From NCBI GenBank assembly GCA_020351995.1, contig CP070674.1, positions 1,150,022-1,214,021 of the forward strand: a stretch of DNA of 64,000 nucleotides, written 5' to 3'. The first letter of the stretch is position 1. Every line of letters starts with the position of its first letter. This DNA comes from Candidatus Zixiibacteriota bacterium (lineage in GTDB: Bacteria; Zixibacteria; MSB-5A5; GN15; FEB-12). Below, in pieces: positions 35,127 through 42,906 of this stretch. Below the pieces are notes generated by a model that saw only the letters and a program-made list of their open reading frames with translations, was not told the origin of the DNA and ran no database searches. A program made the position numbers and the translations under genes.

Positions 35127-35154
35127 CGAAGGCCAAGTACCTAAATTTGCCCAC

Positions 35155-36300
35155 ATGAATAAGATAAAAAAGAGAATTGGTGTCTTGACAGGCGGGGGCG
35201 ATTGCCCGGGTCTCAACGCCGTTATTCGGGCTATCGTGAAAACCGCCGACAATGACTATGATGTCGAGGTGATTGGCTTCAAGGACGGCTACGAAGGACT
35301 TATAGATAATCGTTTTCTGGAGATCGACTCGCGCAACGTTTCCGGCATTCTGGCGCGAGGCGGGACGATACTGGGTACCTCTAACCGGGCTGACCCTTTC
35401 AATTATCCTGTGCTGCAGGATGATGACTATGTTTACCTCGACCGTTCCTCTCAGGCTGTCCGCAATTTCGAGGCGCTCGGGTTGGATGCCCTTATCGCCA
35501 TCGGCGGCGACGGGACCATGGCGGCTTCGGCGGGCATGGTCAAAAAAGGCCTGCCGATTGTGGGAGTGCCGAAAACTATAGACAATGACCTGGTCGGAAC
35601 GGACGTTACCTTTGGATTTGACTCTGCCCTGGTTACAGCGACGGAAGCTATCGATAAGATTCATACCACTGCTCAGTCACATCACCGCGTGATGATCGTC
35701 GAGGTGATGGGCAGATATGCCGGCTGGCTGGCGCTGTATTCCGGGGTGGCCGGCGGGGGAGACATTATTCTCATGCCGGAGTTTCCGTATGATATCCGAG
35801 GTGTGTGTGATGCTGTTCGAACCCGCAACGCTCAAGGTAAGACCTTCTCGATTGTAGTCGTGGGCGAAGGAGCTAAACCCATTGGCGGGGACATGGTGGT
35901 CGCACGCAAGGTAAAGACCTCTCCGGACGCGCTCAGGCTCGGGGGGATTTCTCATCAGGTGGCGGCGCAGATCGAAGGGATGATCAACATCGAGTGCCGG
36001 GTGACCATCCTGGGACACCTTTTGCGGGGCGGTACACCGAGCGCTTTCGATAGAATTCTGGCTACCCGGTTCGGCGTCGAGTCGGTGCACATGGCCGCCA
36101 GGGGAGAGTTCGGTAAGATGGTTGTGCTCCGAAATAACCAGATGGAGTCGGTCGCGCTGGAAGATGTGGCCGGGAAACTCCGTCTCGTTACCACTGACCA
36201 TGAGATGATTCAAACGGCGCTCTCGCTGGGCCTGAGCCTTGGCTGCCCGAGCGATGTACCGTTTGCCGAATTTTACACCAAACTGGCGGAAACGCACTAA
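35155..36300 (+). CDS. pfkA: 6-phosphofructokinase (PfkA family)
   Basis: 381 aa from the ATG at 35155. The open frame upstream is a low-complexity leader with poly-Phe codons and is not protein-like; no clear Shine-Dalgarno is visible. It phosphorylates fructose-6-phosphate to fructose-1,6-bisphosphate. Motifs: IGVLTGGGDCPGLNAVIR (residues 8-25), GGDGT (117-121), VPKTIDNDL (138-146), GRYAGWLAL and the substrate loop GHLLRGGTPSAFDR. Gly120 is typical of ATP-dependent enzymes, while Lys140 is typical of PPi-dependent and some ATP-dependent members. The combination points to ATP but is not decisive. It is the first gene of a plus-strand run with the beta-CASP nuclease. Confidence 0.95.
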   Translation: MNKIKKRIGVLTGGGDCPGLNAVIRAIVKTADNDYDVEVIGFKDGYEGLIDNRFLEIDSRNVSGILARGGTILGTSNRADPFNYPVLQDDDYVYLDRSSQAVRNFEALGLDALIAIGGDGTMAASAGMVKKGLPIVGVPKTIDNDLVGTDVTFGFDSALVTATEAIDKIHTTAQSHHRVMIVEVMGRYAGWLALYSGVAGGGDIILMPEFPYDIRGVCDAVRTRNAQGKTFSIVVVGEGAKPIGGDMVVARKVKTSPDALRLGGISHQVAAQIEGMINIECRVTILGHLLRGGTPSAFDRILATRFGVESVHMAARGEFGKMVVLRNNQMESVALEDVAGKLRLVTTDHEMIQTALSLGLSLGCPSDVPFAEFYTKLAETH

Positions 36301-36319
36301 CCCACCGGATAAACATATC

Positions 36320-37705
36320 TTGATTACTCTCTCTTTCCATGGTGCCGCTGGAACCGTTACTGGCTCGAAGACCCTGATTACTATCAACGACAAGCGCTTG
36401 CTGGTCGATTGCGGTATGTTTCAGGGCCCGAGAGTACTGCGGCAGAGAAACTGGAGACCACTTCCATTCGACTCCTCCGGAGTGTCAGCGGTCGTTCTGA
36501 CCCACGCCCATGTCGATCACACTGGTTTCCTGCCACGACTGTATAAAGCAGGTTTTCGTGGGCGAATTTACGCCACGCCGCCGACCGTGGAGCTGGCTAA
36601 AATTCTTTTGCTTGATACCGCTCATATACAGGAAGAAGACGCTGAGTTCCGCAACCGCCGCAGGGCAACCCGACATGAGAAGGCCCTGCCATTGTTTACC
36701 GCCGACGATGCCAAAGCCACTTTTGAGCACTTCTCGACAGTTAGTTTCAATCGTTGGAAGAAGCTCGGGTCAGAAGTCAGGTTCCGTTATCACCCCGCCG
36801 GACATATCCTCGGCGCCGGCAGTATAGAAGTGCAACTGGACGACGGGCAAAAACAAATATCGGTACTTTTCTCCGGGGATGTTGGAAGGTACTCGACACC
36901 ACTGGTAAACGAGCCTTGCCAGCCTCCCGAGACTGACTATCTTGTGTGCGAATCAACCTACGGGGGAGTGGTTCACGAACCGCAGGACATATTTTTCGCG
37001 ACGGCCGAGCTCATTGACAAAGTTGTCAAAGACAAAAGAGTACTCCTGATCCCGGCGTTTTCAGTGGGTCGAACCCAGCAGATTACTTACATCCTCAATG
37101 TCCTTATGGCCCAGAAACGAATCCCGTCGATCCCGATACATATTGACTCGCCTATGGCGGTTCGCGTTACCGATATCTACCGGCGTTTTCCATCATACCA
37201 TGCCATAAACTGTGATGAGCTAAGGCGCGGCAAGAACGTATTTTACGGGAAAAATGTAAAGTTGCACCGTAAGCGCAAGTCTTCCAAACGGCTCAACCGT
37301 CTGAGGGGTCCGGCTGTGATAATTTCGGCCAGCGGGATGATGACCGGAGGGCGTATTCTGCACCATCTAATAAATCGGTTACCGAACCCCAAAACTACCC
37401 TGGCTGTGGCCGGCTACATGGCCGAGGGAACTCTTGGTAGAAGGCTGCTGGAGGGCGCCGAGCAGGTTTTCATACATAAAATTCCGGTTGACGTGAAAGC
37501 TGAAATAGTTACACTAATGGGTTTGTCGGGACATGCCGACGCCTACGAGCTTTTCCACTGGCTGGAGCCGTGGCAGAACAGACCGCTGCGTGTTTTCGTT
37601 ATACACGGTGAAACTTCCCGCTCGGAAGCAATGGCTCATGACCTTCGCCTGCAGAGGGGTTGGGAAGCTCATGTCCCGGCTCTCGATGAAACAGTGGAAC
37701 TTTAG
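36320..37705 (+). CDS. MBL-fold beta-CASP hydrolase/ribonuclease
   Basis: 461 aa if the TTG at 36320 is used, which places the family N-terminus (ITLSFHGAAGTVTGS) at residue 2. An ATG at 36254 inside the end of pfk would add 22 residues. Metallo-beta-lactamase ligands are HAHVDHTG and HPAGHILGAGS, and DVGRY carries the Asp ligand. Beta-CASP features are ESTYGG, PAFSVGRTQ, SASGMMTGGR and a C-terminal GLSGHADAYEL. The family includes RNA-processing nucleases of the CPSF73-like type; activity on RNA is inferred. It is cytoplasmic. It lies 19 bp after pfk and 16 bp before the LOG-family gene, so the three are probably co-transcribed. Confidence 0.9.
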   Translation: MITLSFHGAAGTVTGSKTLITINDKRLLVDCGMFQGPRVLRQRNWRPLPFDSSGVSAVVLTHAHVDHTGFLPRLYKAGFRGRIYATPPTVELAKILLLDTAHIQEEDAEFRNRRRATRHEKALPLFTADDAKATFEHFSTVSFNRWKKLGSEVRFRYHPAGHILGAGSIEVQLDDGQKQISVLFSGDVGRYSTPLVNEPCQPPETDYLVCESTYGGVVHEPQDIFFATAELIDKVVKDKRVLLIPAFSVGRTQQITYILNVLMAQKRIPSIPIHIDSPMAVRVTDIYRRFPSYHAINCDELRRGKNVFYGKNVKLHRKRKSSKRLNRLRGPAVIISASGMMTGGRILHHLINRLPNPKTTLAVAGYMAEGTLGRRLLEGAEQVFIHKIPVDVKAEIVTLMGLSGHADAYELFHWLEPWQNRPLRVFVIHGETSRSEAMAHDLRLQRGWEAHVPALDETVEL

Positions 37706-37721
37706 AAAGGAATGCCTATAT

Positions 37722-38609
37722 ATGCCCAAGCACCTTGATCCGAAAAAGATGGTTGAACGTCTGAAAAAGTCCCCCGCCTATAGGATAGCATACCACGACA
37801 ACGATTTTATGGACCAGGATTTCTGCCGGCCGGTTCGCCTCCAGCTCGAGTTGCTCAAACCGGAGATGCTATTTGAAGAACAGAATATCCTCTCGACAAT
37901 AGTCGTTTTTGGTGGTACCCGGATTATCGAACCGAGCAAAGCCAGAACGAGGGCGCAGCGCCTTGAGAGGAATCTGAAGAAAAAGCCTGGAGATACGAGT
38001 CTCAAATTGAAGCTGCGTCGCGCCAGGGCGGTTCTCAATAAATCCCGATACTATGACGAGGCCCGGACCTTTGGGCGCCTGGTGTCACAGGAAGGTCAGA
38101 TGACAGGTAACCATAATTGGGTTATAGTGACGGGGGGCGGCCCCGGTATCATGGAGGCCGCTAATCGCGGTGCCTATGAGATCGGCGCCAAGTCAATCGG
38201 TTTGAATATCACGTTGCCTATGGAGCAGCAACCGAATCCATATATTTCACCGGAGCTCTGTCTGCAGTTCCATTATTTTGCCATCCGCAAGATGCATTTT
38301 ATGTTACGCGCCAAAGCCCTGGTAGCGTTCCCGGGCGGGTACGGCACTATGGACGAGTTGTTCGAGGCTCTGACTCTGGTGCAAACCGAAAAAGTCAAGC
38401 CTCTGCCGATCATCCTGTTCGGCGAAAAATACTGGCGAAGCTTGATCGATTTTGACTATCTGGTGGACGAAGGCACCATTGACGAAAACGATCTTGAGTT
38501 GTTTGTTTATGCCGACAGCGCCAAAGATGCCTGGGATTATATAAAGTATTTCTATGCCTCGCGCGATTCGGCCGAGGTCAAGCAGGCCAACCAGCTTGAT
38601 CTGTCATAA
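37722..38609 (+). CDS. LOG/TIGR00730-family nucleotide 5'-monophosphate nucleosidase-like protein
   Basis: 295 aa from the ATG at 37722, with AAAGGA 11-12 bases upstream. The Rossmann-like fold carries VTGGGPGIMEAANRGA and the family signature PGGYGTMDE. This family, once annotated as lysine decarboxylase, hydrolyses the N-glycosidic bond of nucleoside monophosphates (cytokinin-activating LOG, PpnN). A basic segment of about 60 residues (TRAQRLERNLKKKPGD...) lies between the first beta strand (IVVFGGTR) and the next, and an N-terminal extension of about 60 residues precedes the core, so the protein is longer than minimal LOG enzymes. It sits in the pfk run; no specific pathway link can be read. 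Confidence 0.85.
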   Translation: MPKHLDPKKMVERLKKSPAYRIAYHDNDFMDQDFCRPVRLQLELLKPEMLFEEQNILSTIVVFGGTRIIEPSKARTRAQRLERNLKKKPGDTSLKLKLRRARAVLNKSRYYDEARTFGRLVSQEGQMTGNHNWVIVTGGGPGIMEAANRGAYEIGAKSIGLNITLPMEQQPNPYISPELCLQFHYFAIRKMHFMLRAKALVAFPGGYGTMDELFEALTLVQTEKVKPLPIILFGEKYWRSLIDFDYLVDEGTIDENDLELFVYADSAKDAWDYIKYFYASRDSAEVKQANQLDLS

Positions 38610-38650
38610 GGAAGATTAAGATTCAAAAATAGATTTTAGATATCAAGCCA

Positions 38651-39835
38651 ATGTCTGACGCTATCATATCATCATCGGCCGGCGTCCTGGCCGTTCTGGC
38701 CGCGATTACTTCGCTGTTCTTTTACCTGGAAAACAGAACCAAATGGACGTTCTTCAGTTACCTGCCGCCGTTGATATTCATCTACGTGATTCCGGTAATT
38801 CTGTCTAACACGGGGTTAATCCCGTCAAAGGCACCCCTGTACAATTTCATGGGCGATGCTATTCTTCCAACCTTCCTGGTGATAATGTTACTTGAGGTTG
38901 ACATTCTCGCGACTGTCAGAGTTATGGGAAAAGGTGTCTTCGTCATGCTGGTAGGCACTCTGGGCGTTGTAGTTGGTGCGCCGATAGCACTCTTTCTCGT
39001 CAAGCATGGTCTGGGCGCGGAGACATGGAAGGGTTTTGCGGCCCTGGCGGGAAGCTGGATCGGCGGTACCGGCAACATGGCAGCAGTGGCCAAGGCATTT
39101 GAGCTTAATGAAAGCTCGCTGGACTTTGGCTATGCCGTCATAACCGACAATGCTGTTTACCTGATCTGGCTGCCAATTATGCTGGCTTCCAAAAACTTCG
39201 CATCCAAATTCAATAAGTTCACCGGTATTTCCAAAGAGCGATTGGACAAGATGCACAAAGCCGCCGAGGAGTTAACCACGGACAAAGGGCGCATGGAGAT
39301 GCGGCACTTTCTGTACCTGGCCTTCCTTGGATTCGGTGTTACCGCTCTGGCCTCGTGGCTGGCAGGGTTTGTTCCGCCATATCCCGAAAGTCAGCCGGTG
39401 TTCACATATAACACGTACAAGATTCTCATCGTCACGATCTTTGGTATTGCCCTGTCGTTCACGCCTGCCAGTCGCATACCCGGCTCGCATGCCGTAGCTA
39501 TGGCCCTGGTATATCTGTTTGTAGCTCGTATGGGAGCCAAGGCCGATTTATCGAACCTGAGCACGTCCGTGTTCTGGTTCGTGCTGGGTGGCTACATCTG
39601 GATTTTCATTCATGGGTTCTTTCTTGTGGGAGCGGCAAGGGTGTTTAAGGTGGATGTTCATACGGCGGCTATATCGTCAGCGGCTAACATCGGCGGGGCC
39701 GCCTCGGCTCCGATAGTTGCAGCGCACCACAAACCGACTCTGGTACCCGTTTCGATACTTATGGCTCTGCTTGGCTACGCCGTCGGCACTCCGGCCGCCA
39801 TCCTGACCGGCTGGTTGTGTATGCTGGTAATGTAG
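38651..39835 (+). CDS. DUF819 (YjcL-like) integral membrane protein
   Basis: 394 aa with about 10-11 hydrophobic segments. The conserved DUF819 core is visible as AALAGSWIGGTGNMAAVAKA near residue 136 and, in the second half, SSAANIGGAASAPIVAAHH. The two similar glycine-rich motifs indicate an inverted-repeat transporter-like fold. Substrate and direction are unknown. The ATG at 38651 has no strong ribosome site. It is 41 bp after the LOG-family gene and probably the last gene of that run. Confidence 0.85.
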   Translation: MSDAIISSSAGVLAVLAAITSLFFYLENRTKWTFFSYLPPLIFIYVIPVILSNTGLIPSKAPLYNFMGDAILPTFLVIMLLEVDILATVRVMGKGVFVMLVGTLGVVVGAPIALFLVKHGLGAETWKGFAALAGSWIGGTGNMAAVAKAFELNESSLDFGYAVITDNAVYLIWLPIMLASKNFASKFNKFTGISKERLDKMHKAAEELTTDKGRMEMRHFLYLAFLGFGVTALASWLAGFVPPYPESQPVFTYNTYKILIVTIFGIALSFTPASRIPGSHAVAMALVYLFVARMGAKADLSNLSTSVFWFVLGGYIWIFIHGFFLVGAARVFKVDVHTAAISSAANIGGAASAPIVAAHHKPTLVPVSILMALLGYAVGTPAAILTGWLCMLVM

Positions 39836-39884
39836 GGAGAACCATCTTCCGGTAAAAACCGGAGCGGACACGACCTTCTATTTT

Positions 39885-40556
39885 CTAATCCTCAATCCTA
39901 CCTGTCATTGGCACGAACCGCACACCATACAGCGATTCGCGTTCAAGACCGTTCTCTGTCTTGCGAACTTTGACAAGATCCTGGCTGTCAGACATCGGAC
40001 CGCGAAGAGGAAGAACCATAATGCCTGATGGTGACAGCTGCTCAATGAGTGCGGCTGGTATCCTGGGGGCAGCCGCTGTCAGGATAATTCCGTCAAAAGG
40101 GGCATACTCAGGCCAGCCTGACGAGCCGTCACCAAGCCGAGTATGAATATTGCGGTAGTGGAGAGTTTCGAACAACGCCCGCGCCTTCTCCAGCAGCTTC
40201 GACACGATTTCTATGGTGTAGACTTCTTTGGCGATCTCGGCGATGACCGCCGCCTGGTAGCCGCTGCCGGTGCCGATTTCGAGAACACGGCTTTCGTGCG
40301 AAAGCTCCAACTCCTCGGTCATGGAGGCCACCACGTAAGGCTGTGAGATAGTCTGGTCGCATCCGATTGGAAGCGGGCCGTCTTCGTAGGCCTCGTGTCG
40401 GAGGCTTTCCGGGATGAATAAATGGCGGGGCACCGTCCGCATAGCGTCCAGGACCGCTCTGTCCTTTACGCCACGGCGGGCAATCTGGTACTTGACCATG
40501 TCCTCCCGAAGCGAAGCGTAATCAAGATTTGACTTATGTCTGTTTTTAAACAGCAT
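39885..40556 (-). CDS. pcm: Protein-L-isoaspartate O-methyltransferase
   Basis: 223 aa. It transfers a methyl group from S-adenosylmethionine to L-isoaspartyl residues to start repair of damaged proteins. Signatures: MVKYQIARRGVKD and VLDAMRTVPRHLFIP at the N-terminus, PLPIGCDQTISQPYVVA (substrate loop), LEIGTGSGYQAAV (SAM motif I) and DGIILTAAAP. Length is normal. The start is uncertain: ATG at 40556, a GTG just before it at 40559, or the internal Met of MVKYQ. No Shine-Dalgarno is obvious. Its stop is 49 bp from the end of the convergent DUF819 gene. Confidence 0.95.
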   Translation of the reverse strand: MLFKNRHKSNLDYASLREDMVKYQIARRGVKDRAVLDAMRTVPRHLFIPESLRHEAYEDGPLPIGCDQTISQPYVVASMTEELELSHESRVLEIGTGSGYQAAVIAEIAKEVYTIEIVSKLLEKARALFETLHYRNIHTRLGDGSSGWPEYAPFDGIILTAAAPRIPAALIEQLSPSGIMVLPLRGPMSDSQDLVKVRKTENGLERESLYGVRFVPMTGRIED

Positions 40557-40671
40557 CACTCACAATTAATATACAAGCCGCATTCAAACACAACAATATA
40601 TTCCGAACTCATTGGTGGAAGAAATGTTATACTGGTCAACACGGTCAACCGTAACCATCAGGAGCCCTGAT

Positions 40672-41181
40672 ATGCCTAAGCGTTACTGGCTTTTTAAGAA
40701 CGAACCCGACTGTTTTTCTATCGATGACCTCGAAAACACCTCCAGACAGACTACCGGTTGGGAGGGTGTTCGTAACTATCAAGCCCGCAACTTCCTGCGG
40801 GACGAGGTGAAGGAAGGAGATGAGGTCCTGTTCTACCACAGTAACGCTAATCCGCCGGGCGTGGTGGGCATTTGTAGAGTTGTCCGGGGCGGTTATCCCG
40901 ATCCCACCGCGCTCGATCCGCGCAGTAAGTACTATGATCCCAGATCCACTAAAGATAAACCGCGCTGGTACATGGTTGATATTAAGCTGACCAATAGGCT
41001 TGTGGATATAATCCCGCTATCGACTTTGAAGAAAACACCCGGTCTTGAGAATATGATGGTTACACAAAAGGGCAGCCGACTTTCCATCCAGCCGGTTACC
41101 CCTGGTGAATGGCGGACTATTTTGAGGCTAATTCGGCAGATGCAAAATCGTTTCGGCAGAAGGGCGTTGTCGGCCTGGTAG
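40672..41181 (+). CDS. EVE-domain (PUA-like) protein
   Basis: 169 aa from the ATG at 40672, with AGGAG eight bases upstream. It begins PKRYWLFKNEPDCFSIDDL and continues with GWEGVRNYQARNFLR, GDEVLFYHSN and GVVGICRVVR, the standard EVE domain found in human THYN1 and many bacterial single-domain proteins. The domain is related to PUA/YTH folds and is thought to bind modified bases in DNA or RNA. The protein is cytoplasmic and of usual length. No defence or restriction genes are nearby, so a housekeeping role is more likely. Confidence 0.92.
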   Translation: MPKRYWLFKNEPDCFSIDDLENTSRQTTGWEGVRNYQARNFLRDEVKEGDEVLFYHSNANPPGVVGICRVVRGGYPDPTALDPRSKYYDPRSTKDKPRWYMVDIKLTNRLVDIIPLSTLKKTPGLENMMVTQKGSRLSIQPVTPGEWRTILRLIRQMQNRFGRRALSAW

Positions 41182-41423
41182 ATGGTGCTACGGACGGACC
41201 GTGCGAAATTCGTTTTCTTTTACTTGACTGTGCCGTTTAAATTTCTGATTGTTGATTTGTTGCCGCAGCATAAACAATTACATTGATCAGCGATTCCCGC
41301 TAAGGCGCAGGGTCGCATTTACTTCTGCTGATCATAGCCCGGAGAGGAGGTGGTGCTCTGGCTCTATTAGAACATCCAGCGTTTTCTTAAACCGCCAACT
41401 ATTCAACATTCGGAGTCAAGAAG

Positions 41424-42608
41424 ATGAAGAAGCAAGTTACTGCACTTGGCGCACTTTTGTTCCTCTTTTCGTGCTTTATTCTCGGTGGCTGTTCCTCAGA
41501 TCTTTCGACCTCGCCTGAACCGTCACCCGCAATCAGTCAGAAAAGCGCAACCTCACCTGATATCAAAGATGTCCTGATCGGTTACAAAGGGGCTAAACCG
41601 TATTCCGTTCTGCAGGCAACCGGTGCTATAATCAAGCGGGAATACAAATATCTTCCCGTGATATCCGCGTCCGTGCCGGCGGGCAATCTGGGGAAACTGA
41701 CCAACAATCCGAACATTTCCCATGTTGTTGAAAATTATACCCGCGACTACTGTGCGCAGGTACTTGACTGGGGAATTGACCGAATCGATGCGGAAGTGGT
41801 CCACGCCTCCGGCAACAAAGGAGCGGGAATAAATGTGTGTATCCTCGATTCCGGCGCGGACATGGATCATCCCGACCTCACATTTGCCGGTGGATACTCT
41901 GTTCTGGGCGAACCCGATTACTGGGAAGATCAAAACGGACATGGCACTCACTGCGCGGGGATTGTCTCTGCCGATGACAACGACTTTGGTGTCATAGGTG
42001 TCGCTCCCGACTGTAATCTCTACGTGGTGCAGATCAACAAGTCCGGCCCCATCTGGCAGGATGACATCATGGCCGGCTTCGATTGGGTCATAGGTACCTA
42101 TTATGACGGCGATCCGGGCAATGATATAGACATCATGTCCATGAGTTGGGGTGGCTATTATTCCGACGCACTCGAGGAGGCCGCCTTACAGACCTGCTAT
42201 GATCTCGGCATTCTTATGTTTGGCGCTGCCGGTAACGAGGAGGGCGCCATCATTTATCCCGCGAAGTACGAGACAGTAGTCGCTGTAACGGCGATGTGGG
42301 TAGATGATAGTTTTGCCTACTTCTCCAACTTCGGACCTGAGGCCGAGTTTATCGCTCCGGGCCGCCTGATCTACTCGACTTACAAGAGGGGCAGGTACTT
42401 TTCATTGAGCGGGACCTCGATGTCCTGTCCGATGGTAGCGGGAGTCGCAGCTGTAGCGTGGGCCGACAACCCCGGCTACTCCGGCCAACAGATCAGACAG
42501 CTCTTGCGTGACACCGCCGAAGATATTGGCCTGATTTTTTATCAGCAGGGTTATGGCCTGATCGATGCCGAGAACGCTGTATTAGGCACCACGGGTGGCA
42601 ACAACTGA
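41424..42608 (+). CDS. Subtilisin-like serine peptidase (S8), lipoprotein
   Basis: 394 aa, ATG at 41424 with GGAG eight bases upstream. A lipoprotein signal (ALLFLFSCFILGGC, lipobox Cys at residue 23) anchors it to a membrane. Residues about 45-105 resemble an inhibitor-I9 propeptide. The catalytic triad is visible: Asp142 in ILDSGADMDHPDL, His173 in NGHGTHCAG and Ser332 in SGTSMSCPMVAG, with Asn271 (AAGN) for the oxyanion hole. It should be an active endopeptidase at the cell envelope. There is no sorting domain at the C-terminus. It is monocistronic, closed by a strong terminator. Confidence 0.93.
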   Translation: MKKQVTALGALLFLFSCFILGGCSSDLSTSPEPSPAISQKSATSPDIKDVLIGYKGAKPYSVLQATGAIIKREYKYLPVISASVPAGNLGKLTNNPNISHVVENYTRDYCAQVLDWGIDRIDAEVVHASGNKGAGINVCILDSGADMDHPDLTFAGGYSVLGEPDYWEDQNGHGTHCAGIVSADDNDFGVIGVAPDCNLYVVQINKSGPIWQDDIMAGFDWVIGTYYDGDPGNDIDIMSMSWGGYYSDALEEAALQTCYDLGILMFGAAGNEEGAIIYPAKYETVVAVTAMWVDDSFAYFSNFGPEAEFIAPGRLIYSTYKRGRYFSLSGTSMSCPMVAGVAAVAWADNPGYSGQQIRQLLRDTAEDIGLIFYQQGYGLIDAENAVLGTTGGNN

Positions 42609-42642
42609 GTTACCCTGTTGACCTTAATAAATGGATTACGCA

Positions 42643-42678
42643 GCCGCCCCGATTGGTCGGGGCGGCTCACTTTTTTTT
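42643..42678 (+). terminator. Intrinsic terminator after the S8 peptidase
   Basis: 10-bp stem GCCGCCCCGA / TCGGGGCGGC with loop TTGG, followed by TCACTTTTTTTT, 34 bp after the stop codon. Confidence 0.92.
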
Positions 42679-42723
42679 CACAGACGGGCAGCATTCAGCA
42701 TCGATTCAGGTCCTCAAAAATAG

Positions 42724-42751
42724 TTGACTTGGGCCGAAAATCTGATAATTT
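42724..42751 (+). promoter_or_regulatory. Candidate promoter of tRNA-His
   Basis: TTGACT (42724-42729), a 16-base spacer and TAATTT (42746-42751), about 50 bp upstream of the mature tRNA 5' end. The -10 also resembles the TAnnTTTG element of Bacteroidota-type sigma factors. Confidence 0.45.
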
Positions 42752-42800
42752 GAGACACGCAAAGGCCGGGAACCCGGAAAGTCTCGGTAACTTACTGAAT

Positions 42801-42877
42801 GCTGGGGTAGCTCAGATGGTTAGAGCGCCTGACTGTGGATCAGGAGGTCGGCGGTTCGACTCCGCCCCCCAGTACCA
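42801..42877 (+). tRNA. tRNA-His (anticodon GTG), atypical acceptor end
   Basis: Full cloverleaf: acceptor GCTGGGG / CCCCAGT, D arm GCTC...GAGC, anticodon stem CCTGA / TCAGG with loop CTGTGGA (anticodon GTG), five-base variable loop AGGTC, T arm GGCGG-TTCGACT-CCGCC and an encoded CCA. Position 1:72 is a G:T pair and the discriminator is A, with T at -1. The usual bacterial tRNA-His has G at -1 opposite C73, so this gene lacks the canonical histidine identity pair. Confidence 0.93.
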
Positions 42878-42906
42878 TTATTTATGGCTTGAACATTTCC
42901 CTCCTG

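Noticed and set aside
35023-35154. N-terminal extension of phosphofructokinase up to 35023
   Set aside because: It translates to a poly-Phe, low-complexity leader. The family N-terminus begins at MNKIKKRIGVL.
39848-39863. Hairpin TCCGG-TAAAAA-CCGGA between the DUF819 and pcm genes
   Set aside because: The stem is only 5 bp and no T tract follows on either strand, so it is too weak to call a terminator.
42801-42877. tRNA gene as an integration (att) site
   Set aside because: No direct repeat of the tRNA 3' end, integrase or mobile genes are visible nearby.
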